In this document: piece after piece, positions 1-6,700 of the stretch
Numbering within the stretch: position 1 is the stretch's first letter
How the letters are laid out: every line of letters begins with the position of its first letter
NCBI GenBank assembly: GCA_050250795.1
Contig: JBFWNZ010000201.1
Coordinates: 1 to 7,079, forward strand
Direction: 5' to 3'
DNA length: 7,079 bases
Source of the DNA: JBFWNZ01 sp050250795
GTDB lineage: Bacteria > Pseudomonadota > Alphaproteobacteria > UBA8366
Translations under genes and position numbers: made by a program
Notes under the pieces: generated by a model
What the model was told of the DNA's origin: nothing
What the model saw: only the letters and a program-made list of their open reading frames with translations
Databases searched by the model: none

Positions 1-420
1 CTTTTCGGCAAGCGCGGCGAGAGCAGGGACGCCCATGACCGCTATGCCAACCAGGAGGTGTCTTTCCTGCTGCAGCGGGTCGAGACGTTCGACGGCATCG
101 CCATCCTCGCCTCCAATTTCCGCGAGTACATCGACGCCGCCTTTGCCCGGCGCTTCGAATCGATCATCCATTTCCCGGTGCCCCGTCCCGAGGAGCGCGC
201 CGAGCTTTGGCGGCGCGGCATTCCGGCCCAGGCGCGGCTCGCCGACGACGTCGATCTCGAGGAGATCGCTCGCGAGCACAAGCTGACGGGCGGCGCCATC
301 ATGAATGCCGTCCGCTTCGCCGCCCTCGCCGCTCTTGCCGAAGGCAACCGCCCGATTGGCCGTGTCCATCTTGCCCAGGCCATAAGGCGGGAGCATAACA
401 AGGAGGGGAGGACAGCATGA
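1..420 (+). CDS. AAA+ ATPase, C-terminal part (eCIS-associated, Afp15-like)
   Basis: The reading frame is open from the first base, so this is the 3' end of a longer gene; 139 codons are visible. It reads as the second half of an AAA+ module. A short segment follows where Walker B would lie (LFGKR, then DAHDRYANQEVSFLLQR), then sensor 1 (ILASN, Asn codon at 115-117), a paired-arginine finger (FARRF, Arg codons at 148-153), and a sensor-2-like GGAIMNA near 289-309. The Walker A and Walker B residues lie outside the window. AAA+ proteins of this close type sit in extracellular contractile injection system clusters, where they are needed for particle assembly or function in the cytoplasm. The eCIS assignment leans on the following DUF4157 gene, which overlaps this stop by four bases (ATGA), implying translational coupling. 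A generic CDC48/FtsH-like ATPase is possible but less likely. Confidence 0.85.
   Translation, partial: LFGKRGESRDAHDRYANQEVSFLLQRVETFDGIAILASNFREYIDAAFARRFESIIHFPVPRPEERAELWRRGIPAQARLADDVDLEEIAREHKLTGGAIMNAVRFAALAALAEGNRPIGRVHLAQAIRREHNKEGRTA
400..407 (+). promoter_or_regulatory. Shine-Dalgarno of the 809-residue cargo gene
   Basis: An AAGGAGGG run lies about 9 bases before the ATG at 417, inside the last codons of the ATPase gene. It is a near-perfect ribosome binding site and fixes the start of the downstream gene at the ATGA overlap, so the cargo can be translated from the same mRNA as the ATPase. Confidence 0.75.
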
Positions 421-2846
421 GACGGGCTGCTACTCCGGCGCCGGCGCCCGAAGCCGGCACCATGGACCGCTCCGGCAAGGCGCAATCAGCGCGGCCGCCC
501 CTCTATGGCCTGAGCTTCGCCGATGGCATGTCCCCGCGATCGGCCGGAGTGCCGCTTGCGCCCTCGGTTCAGAGCCAGATGGCGGCGCGGTTCGGCCGGA
601 CATTCGACAGTGTCCGCGTGCATGCCGACGTCGAGGCGGCGAGCCTCGCAGACGGGCTCGGCGCCCGCGCCTATGCGGTGGGATCGTCGATCGTCTTTGG
701 CCGCGGGCAGTACAATCCCGGGAGCCCAGACGGGCAGCGCCTGATCGCCCATGAGCTCACCCACGTCGTGCAGCAGCAAGGCCAGCCCGCGGCGTCCCAC
801 GGCAGTGACCGGCTGCCAAGCTCGCCGGGCGATACGGTCGAGCACGAGGCCGAGCGCGTTGCCGGCGCCATCATGCGGGGCGGCGATGCCGGACCCATCC
901 GCGCGCACGCGGCGCCCGGCAGGGCTTATCGTTTTCCTTATGAAACGCGCGGCGTCACTTTCAGCCGCGCAAATATCGCAACCATGGCTGCAGCCAGCTA
1001 TTGGACGAACCGGACGGGCGATCGCTACGATGTCACTTTCTCGCAGCGGATGCTAAACGACAACGAAGAGCGGGACGCGGTCCTGGCCGGGCTATGGGCG
1101 ATCAATCCGCCCGCGACGGTCACGGCGCAGACGGTCAGGATCGTGCCGATCGCCGCCCGGCCGCCGCCGCCAGCGGCCGCCGTGCCCGCAACCGCCGGGA
1201 CGCCGCCACCGCCGGCGCCCGTCGCCCCGCCGGCCCTTCTCTATCGCTTCACCTTCAGCCCGCCGGCGGCCCCGGGAGGCAAGCCGCAGCTCGCATGCGA
1301 GCTGATCGGCTTCGGAGCCGGGTCGATCCCGCAGCTCGCGCCGGCGCCGCCGGCAGGTTTCACGGGAACCGCGCTGTCGGCGAACAGCTCGGACTTTCCC
1401 AATGGCCGCGATGCCTACTTCAGCAGCCATCCGGAAGAGCTGACCAAGCTGCAGAACTTTCTTGCGACGGCGCCGCCGGCGGTCGACCAGATGCTGACAT
1501 TGACGACGACGAACAGTTCCGGCGGCGTCACGCACCGGACGCTGGTTCATGTCGTGCGGACGGGGACCGGCACGTCCGTGCAGCTCACCATCGATTATAT
1601 AGCCGAAGGTGCGACGGAGGCGGTGCAGACGGTGCCGGCGGACTATCGGACGCGCGACGCCGTCGATTTCGAATTCGAGAAACTGCGGCGCACGACGCTC
1701 GCCGCCGGCGACCGGCTCGGCACCGTCACCCTGCCGGCCGGGATGCCCGCCAACGAAGTGATTCCGGTGAAGCTCGCCATCCAGGCCTATTTCACCGTCA
1801 CGCCGCGGCCGGCGCGGAACACCGAAGTGGATGCGATCATCCCGATCGGAAGCGGCTCCACCACGGCGCTCTACCAGCTGCGCTTCGAGGCGCAGAACAA
1901 TGTCACCGTCACCCGTCTCGGCATTGCCGGAACCGCCGCAGGCGAGATCAATACGCGCCGCATCGATGTGACGCGGGTCAACGGCTTCCCCGGCGCCACG
2001 GCGTCGGATGCGTCGCTGCGGACATGGTTCACCAGCCGCTATCCGGGCGCGGCGGCGTTGACCACGCCGCAACCGGCAGCCTCCGGCCCCTCGACCGGCG
2101 GAGCGGCGCCGGCCAACCCCAATACGGCGCTCATCGCCGAAATGAACGCCAAGATCAGCGCGGGCGTCGGCGCGCCGACATGGTTCAGCAACAATTACGG
2201 GATCACCGTGCTCGACGGCGCTGCGCTGTCGACGCGGCTGCAAACCGTGCATTCGGTCAATGCAACCCTGCTGGGCGACACCAAGGACTTCGATGCGAGC
2301 GATTTCACGTCGCTGGAGATCGCCGTTCAGACCCTGTCGACAGCCGATATCGCCAATCTCCGCGGCATCGCCATCGGGCGCAAATCATCGGCTTTCAGCG
2401 TCACGTCGACGCCTGCGCCCGCCACGCAATATGGACTGACGCTGTACAGCGGGGCGGGCAGCAGCCTGCAGCGCACCACGGTCTACTTCGATACGATCAC
2501 CGCTGCCGACAATGTGCTGTTCCGCGGCAGCACCGCGGCCAATGCGCTGCCTGATTCCAGCATGAACATGCTGCACGAGCTTGGGCATGGCACCGGCTAC
2601 AGCGCCGGCATCGAGGCCGCGTTCAACGCTTGGCGCGCGGCGCATATGGCCCAGGCGCCGGCGCCGACCTGGTATGCGGCCAGCGCCGGCGCCGAGGTAT
2701 TCCCCGAATTCTACGCCCTGTTCCATACCGATCCGCGGGCGCTCTGCACCAACGCTCCGCAGGTCTATGCCTGGTTCGCGGCCTTGTCCAATAGCGGCAC
2801 GCCGCCCGCGGCGAACGCGACGTTCCCGGCGCCTACGTGTCCCTGA
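417..2846 (+). CDS. DUF4157 eCIS cargo candidate with C-terminal zinc-metallopeptidase-like domain
   Basis: This is an 809-residue modular protein with no signal peptide. Residues 27-37 carry PPLYGLSFADG, shared with the other large protein here. Residues about 51-154 are a DUF4157 domain: ARFG, F-DSVRVH, AYAVGSSIVFGRGQ, the zincin motif HELTH (112-116) followed by VVQQ, and EHEAERVA (about 142-149), where Glu could be a third metal ligand. A Pro/Ala linker occupies about 246-273. Residues 275-570 look beta-rich and are not recognised. The last 235 residues hold a second zincin motif, HELGH (720-724), with EVFPEFYALF at 760-769; this arrangement resembles lethal-factor-type gluzincins, in which a downstream Glu completes the zinc site. 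The start is supported by the strong ribosome binding site and the ATGA overlap with the ATPase. DUF4157 proteins are frequent neighbours of eCIS genes, so an injected protease effector is the best reading. The substrate is unknown. Confidence 0.85.
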   Translation: MRRAATPAPAPEAGTMDRSGKAQSARPPLYGLSFADGMSPRSAGVPLAPSVQSQMAARFGRTFDSVRVHADVEAASLADGLGARAYAVGSSIVFGRGQYNPGSPDGQRLIAHELTHVVQQQGQPAASHGSDRLPSSPGDTVEHEAERVAGAIMRGGDAGPIRAHAAPGRAYRFPYETRGVTFSRANIATMAAASYWTNRTGDRYDVTFSQRMLNDNEERDAVLAGLWAINPPATVTAQTVRIVPIAARPPPPAAAVPATAGTPPPPAPVAPPALLYRFTFSPPAAPGGKPQLACELIGFGAGSIPQLAPAPPAGFTGTALSANSSDFPNGRDAYFSSHPEELTKLQNFLATAPPAVDQMLTLTTTNSSGGVTHRTLVHVVRTGTGTSVQLTIDYIAEGATEAVQTVPADYRTRDAVDFEFEKLRRTTLAAGDRLGTVTLPAGMPANEVIPVKLAIQAYFTVTPRPARNTEVDAIIPIGSGSTTALYQLRFEAQNNVTVTRLGIAGTAAGEINTRRIDVTRVNGFPGATASDASLRTWFTSRYPGAAALTTPQPAASGPSTGGAAPANPNTALIAEMNAKISAGVGAPTWFSNNYGITVLDGAALSTRLQTVHSVNATLLGDTKDFDASDFTSLEIAVQTLSTADIANLRGIAIGRKSSAFSVTSTPAPATQYGLTLYSGAGSSLQRTTVYFDTITAADNVLFRGSTAANALPDSSMNMLHELGHGTGYSAGIEAAFNAWRAAHMAQAPAPTWYAASAGAEVFPEFYALFHTDPRALCTNAPQVYAWFAALSNSGTPPAANATFPAPTCP
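567..878 (+). other. DUF4157 domain of the 809-residue protein
   Basis: This covers residues about 51-154. The domain shows the family hallmarks: R-F-G-x-x-F-D-x-V-R-V-H, an AYA-x-G segment, HELTH-VVQQ, and a later EHEAERVA element. The HExxH and the downstream Glu suggest a metal-binding, gluzincin-like fold, although peptidase activity of this domain is not established. It is typically N-terminal in proteins of contractile injection loci and polymorphic toxins. Confidence 0.85.
2139..2825 (+). other. C-terminal gluzincin-like catalytic domain (HELGH)
   Basis: This covers residues about 575-803. It runs from an alpha-helical and beta segment (NAKISAGVGAPTW) through a strand (TTVYFDTI) to MNMLHELGHGTG at 717-727. 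Acidic EVFPEF at 760-765 lies 36-40 residues after the last His, a spacing compatible with the third zinc ligand on the next helix (E760 or E764). The layout is like the lethal-factor-type zincins seen as payloads in polymorphic toxins. Family membership is inferred from motif layout only. Confidence 0.6.
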
Positions 2847-2856
2847 AGACCGCCAC

Positions 2857-2892
2857 CGCCGGAAGCGACGGCGATAGGCCAGGGCTCGAGCC
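2857..2892. terminator. Possible weak bidirectional terminator between convergent genes
   Basis: The 46-base convergent gap holds two short GC-rich inverted repeats: CGCCG-N7-CGGCG at 2857-2873 and the perfect palindrome GGCTCGAGCC at 2883-2892. Neither is followed by a T-run on either strand, so intrinsic termination is doubtful. The call rests on position between two converging stops. Confidence 0.2.
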
Positions 2893-3267
2893 TCAATCGA
2901 TGCGCTGCGGCCAGCCCCTGTTGGTGAGCCGCTTCGACCCCGGTATGAAGCAAGTGATGGATTTGAAGCCCACGCAGAAGTCCGCGTTGCAGACTTGGCC
3001 GGTGGATGCAAGACGCGTCGGACGGAAGGGCTCGGTGGTAAAGTGCGTCGCTCTGTCGTAGCCCTGCGCCCAGCAGTATGTGTCGGCCGCCTTCTGCCCG
3101 CAGAACTTGCCCCAGCTATAGCAGAAATCGAGGCGCGCCTTCCTCTTGTAGGTCGGATTGTCATAGGTGTCTTCGAGCGCGAGCGCCGAAGGGGCCGTCA
3201 CGCCGCAAACCGCGGCCAGCGTCATGGACGCGAATATACCGGACAGCAATTTTCGTGAGTTCTTCAT
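2893..3267 (-). CDS. Small exported six-cysteine protein of unknown function
   Basis: This is a 124-residue protein. The N-terminus is a clear Sec signal peptide: basic KNSRK, a hydrophobic stretch LLSGIFASMTLAAVCGVTA, then the signal peptidase I site after A30 (SALA|LEDTY). The mature chain of about 94 residues has six cysteines (C49, C56, C65, C93, C98, C106), in the patterns FCYSWGKFCGQ...TYCWAQGY and GQVCNADFCVGF..ITC. This suggests three disulfides in the periplasm or outside the cell. It resembles small conserved secreted proteins common in rhizobia, from memory of the pattern only. The start at 3267 is preferred over upstream in-frame ATGs at 3327 and 3288 because GGAGG lies 7 bases before it and because it gives a proper signal peptide. 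The gene lies 126 bases after the displaced end of the large cargo gene on the same strand, and its base composition is less GC-rich near the start. No function is assigned. Confidence 0.8.
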   Translation of the reverse strand: MKNSRKLLSGIFASMTLAAVCGVTAPSALALEDTYDNPTYKRKARLDFCYSWGKFCGQKAADTYCWAQGYDRATHFTTEPFRPTRLASTGQVCNADFCVGFKSITCFIPGSKRLTNRGWPQRID

Positions 3268-3274
3268 GATGTTA

Positions 3275-3279
3275 CCTCC
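3275..3279 (-). promoter_or_regulatory. Shine-Dalgarno deciding the start of the six-cysteine protein
   Basis: GGAGG on the minus strand sits 7 bases upstream of the ATG at 3267. It selects this Met over two in-frame upstream ATGs that lack such a site. Confidence 0.7.
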
Positions 3280-3288
3280 ACGAAACAT

Positions 3289-3304
3289 GATCCAACGACG
3301 GATC
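3289..3304. repeat. Interrupted palindrome GATCC-N6-GGATC in the leader of the six-cysteine gene
   Basis: Perfect 5-base arms separated by six bases lie 22-37 bases upstream of the start codon at 3267. The site could be an operator half-site pair or a small mRNA hairpin close to the ribosome binding site. No convincing -35/-10 pair was found around it (TATTCT-like and TTGAAG-like hexamers occur but are badly spaced). Confidence 0.25.
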
Positions 3305-3371
3305 TTCAAACACTGGGAGAATAGCATCGCACCGGGCCCCCGCCTGTGGGATTACTCACTCGATAGCCACG

Positions 3372-3390
3372 CGGCCGGCAATTGCGGCCG
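3372..3390 (-). terminator. GC-rich hairpin just after the displaced cargo C-terminus
   Basis: CGGCCG-N7-CGGCCG forms a six-base-pair stem with a seven-base loop, starting 3 bases after the TAG at 3394-3396 on the minus strand. There is no T-run after it, so it may be only a weak terminator or an RNA-stabilising stem. Its position exactly behind the shifted-frame stop mildly supports 3394 as the true end of the cargo gene. Confidence 0.3.
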
Positions 3391-3393
3391 GGC

Positions 3394-3708
3394 CTAAAGA
3401 TCCAGCGAGGGGAAGCGCCAGCCCTGCGGCAATGACGGATAGGTCGCCAAGCGGGTGAACGATGCGTAGGGACGCTGGTTGTGCTGCGCCACCGCGCGCG
3501 GATGGCTGGTGGTCACGTCGTAGTTGCGCGATCCGGCCGGCCCGATCGGCCCGGCGATGTCGGGCGTTGGCTGGCCCGGCCGCTGCGGCGTATGCAGGAA
3601 ACGCGCCAGCTCCGGCCGCGCGCCGAGCTCCGCTGCCACCGCCCGCTCCACGGCGTTGCCGAAATAAGCCGCCGTCAGCGCCTGACCGGCGCCGGGGCGG
3701 CCTCCATT
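3394..3708 (-). CDS. Displaced C-terminal effector-like domain of the large cargo (frameshifted)
   Basis: This is an open frame of 104 codons, one base out of register with the large gene at 3675-6998 and overlapping its last codons. It has the G/C-rich third positions of real coding sequence. It reads smoothly from ..GQALTAAYFGNAVERAVAAE through PDIAGPIGPAGSRNYDVTTSHPRA to a compact end, RPYASFTRLATYPSLP. Adding a single base in the GGGG run at 3694-3697 would fuse both parts into one protein of 1201 residues. The only start inside is a GTG at 3651 without a ribosome binding site, so an independent gene is unlikely. Polymorphic toxins carry their payload at exactly this place. The D-V-T-T / H-x-x-R-P-Y pattern recalls short toxin domains, but I cannot name a family. 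The shift may be a real mutation, a sequencing error or programmed -1 frameshifting. Confidence 0.65.
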   Translation of the reverse strand, partial: NGGRPGAGQALTAAYFGNAVERAVAAELGARPELARFLHTPQRPGQPTPDIAGPIGPAGSRNYDVTTSHPRAVAQHNQRPYASFTRLATYPSLPQGWRFPSLDL

Positions 3709-6700
3709 TCACCGGGCTTGAGCCAGGACAGCGCCTCGTCGGGATTGTGCAACAGGCGTGTCGAGACCTCATCGACGACCTGTTGCAGGATTTGCCGTTC
3801 CTGCGGCGTCGGCAATGGCCGTTGCGCCTGCGACATTTCCCGCAGGTCCTCGGCATCGACGATGCGCGAGGCCTCGTCGAACCCTTCGTCGGGCAGCCGC
3901 TCCTTGCCGGCGAGGGCGGCCTTCGTCTGCGGATCGAGCGTCTGGTCGCCGCCGAGGGCAACGCCTTTATCGGCAAGCTTCTGCTCCAGCGCCGTGGCGA
4001 GCCGCTGCGCCGCGGCAGGATCGGTCTCGGCCATCTTGCGGATGCGGCCGAGCGCCTTGCCGACGCCGTCCCGGGTGGCCTTGTTGGCGAGCGGCGCCTC
4101 TTCGATCCGCGACAGCCGTGCTTCCAGCAGCGATCCGACCTGGGGCTTGCCGGCCGCCGCCGCGGGCGGACCGGGCTTGCCTTGGCCGGACCCGGCCATG
4201 GAGACCCCGCCCGGGTCCCAGGGATCGCCGACGCCGCTCTCCTTGCGTTGCTCGCGCAGCCATTCGTCGACGTTGCTCTTAATGTCCTTGAGCGTCGTGC
4301 CCTCGGGATCGAGCGCAACCTTTCGGGAACCCCAGTCTCTGACGAAGTCCTCGAAATCGGGGAAGCTCCTGGTCGCCGGCTTGCCGTCCGGGCCGTGATA
4401 CGTGATATCGACCTTGATCTTTGTCTTTACCGTGCCGTCGGGCATGACGACCTTTTCGGATGCGACGGTCACCGCGGTATAGCGGCGGCCGCCGCCCGGC
4501 AACTCGTGCTCGATGAACGACGTCACTGGCCGGTCGCCGCGGGCCAGGCTGCGGACCTGGCCCTGCAAGTCCTGCGGCGCCGGATTGCGGAAGGTCAGGA
4601 CGTTTTCCGGGTTCGGGTGGTTGTGCAACACGTTGTCCCAGGCCAAGGGCTCGCCCTTGAGCGGCCCGCTGACGCTGCCTTCGCGCCCGGCAACCACGGC
4701 ATATTCGCCGGTATGGGCATTGCGGTAGATGCCGACTTCGCGGCCGGGAGCGCGGGCGCGGAAATCGTCATAGACGCGCAGCGCCTCTGCCATGTTGCGA
4801 AGCTCGTAGTGGGTCTCGCCGATGCGCACCGGCGGAGCGCCGCGGCGCGGCAGCGGCGGCGGGCGCGTGTCCATGCGGTTCTTCAGCGTGTCGGATATCC
4901 ATTGCTGGTGGGCGGCATCGCCCGGCGTCGGCGTGCCGGCGCGCGCGGGCGGCTCCGAAGGCTGGCCGCCTTTCACGGTGCCCGCCATGGTCTGCTCCGG
5001 CGGGCGCGGCGGTGATGGTTTCGCGGCGGCGGGCGCCTCGGCCGCACCCTGCGGGGATGTGGCGGCGTGCTCGTCGCCATGGGGCACCGCGGCTTGCTTC
5101 GCGGCCTTCGGCTGCTGCACATGCTCGGGCGGCGGCGCGGCGCGCGGCCTGGCCGCGGGCGGCGGTTCCGGATGGCTTGGCGCGGCGAGACGCGGCTCGG
5201 CCGATGGCTGCGGGTGCGGAGCCGCGACCGGGGTGTCGGGCACTGAAGGCACGGCTGGTCTCGCGACAGGTTCCGGCAAGGGCACACCTGTGGGCGCGGG
5301 CGCCGCCGGTAGTTCCGGCATGCCGGCCGCCGGACGTCCCGGCGCGCCTTCCGCGATCGGCTCAGGCGCGCCCGAGGGGCGCGACGCGCCCGGCGTCTCC
5401 GGCTCATGCGGCTTGGCGCCGCCGGCGCCGCTGCGGGCAATGTCCAGCACGACCTGAGACAGGATCTTGATGACGGCACCGAGGTCTTTCTTCAGCACCG
5501 TCTCGCGCTTCGCGGGATCGGCCTCCAGCGTCTTGTCGTTGTAGTCGTTGTAGAGCTGCCAGATCGCCGGCACGGCATTGAGAACGCCGCCGGTCTTGAG
5601 CGCGATGGCGATGATCTTCTTGCCGGCGCCCGCCGATTTCAGCCCGATCACCGACAGCACCAGTCCGAGGACGCCGCCCCAGAAGGCCGGGCTCTTGTGC
5701 CAGCCCTCCTTGTCGCGGACGACGGCGTCATAGATGCCCTTGGCGGACCCGACCGCGCCCACGACCTTGAGCGCAACCTGCACCTCCTCGACGCCGACAA
5801 AGGCGAGGGCCACCTGCGAGCCGATGGCGCCCGTCAGCTCGCCCTGTTCGTAGCTGGTGAAGATGAAGGCGTCCTCGGGCGGCAGGTCGGCGAAGGCCTT
5901 GGCTTCGGCAGCGTGCACCGCCGCGTCGATCTTCTCGCTGACGGCGTCGGAGATCATGGGCGCGCCGGTCTGCTTGTCGACAAGGCCGTATTTGCCGGCA
6001 ATGTACATGTTCTGGCCGTAGCCGCTGACCATGTCGGTCAGCACCAGCGCCACCTTGCCGTATTTGTTGTCGCCGACGGCCTTTTCGGCCACCTGATGGG
6101 CGGCGTAGGGCAGCCAGGCGGCCGTATCGATGATGTTGGTCGCCTCCAGCACGACGCCCTTCAGCGTGCCGGCCCGCTGCATGACCGCTTCATGCGCCTT
6201 CTGCTTCACCTTCTGCTTGACCATGTTGACGGCCTCGCCGGGTGTTTTCGGCAGCTGCGCGGCGACCTTGTCCTTGACCTTCGAGGCGGCGGCGGTCGCG
6301 CTGTCGAGCGGATGCTGGACCACGTCTGCGACCGGGTCCGGGATCTGCGTCTGCGGCGGCACCACGGCGTCGAGTCTCGTCTTCACCTCTTGCGCCAGCG
6401 GACGGACATAAGGCTTCACGTCCTCGGGCACGCGCGCCCAGACCGCGCGCTCGAGATCGCCAAGGCTCAGCAGGGCGAGGCCCCGGGCCGCGTCCTGACG
6501 GATGCCGACCGGCCCAAAATCGATGCCGGCGGCGGCGGCGTGAGCTTCCTCCTCCTGCCGGCCGCCGGTGGGATGAGCGCCGCCATGCGCCTGCTGCGCG
6601 ACATGGGCAAGCTCGTGCGCCAGGATGCGGCGGCCGCGTGGCGCGTGCGGCTGAAACTGGCCGGCGCCGAAAACGATGTCCGCGCCGATGGCATAGGCGG

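Noticed and set aside
1001..2554. 517-codon plus-strand open frame inside the 809-residue gene, and the 386-codon minus-strand frame at 1092-2252
   Set aside because: Both translate into low-complexity Arg/Gly/Ala/Asp sequence and overlap completely a frame with DUF4157 and HELGH motifs; they are shadows.
2847..2892. Strong intrinsic terminator between the convergent genes
   Set aside because: The stems are only 5 base pairs and no T-run follows on either strand; kept only as a low-confidence feature.
3268..3327. Longer start (ATG at 3327) for the six-cysteine protein
   Set aside because: It would add 20 residues before the signal peptide and lacks a ribosome binding site, whereas the ATG at 3267 has GGAGG at the right distance.
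3394..3651. Independent 85-residue gene starting at GTG 3651
   Set aside because: No ribosome binding site precedes it, and the same frame stays open and coding-like upstream of the GTG up to the linker of the large cargo, so a displaced C-terminus fits better.
3462..5015. 517-codon plus-strand open frame opposite the large cargo gene
   Set aside because: It is antisense to a gene with clear domains, is very rich in Arg/Ala/Gly, shows no motif, and is explained by GC-rich third positions leaving few stops on the opposite strand.
4822..5457. 211-codon plus-strand Gly/Ala/Ser-rich frame
   Set aside because: It is the complement of the Pro/Ala linker of the large cargo; the repetitive look comes from that linker.
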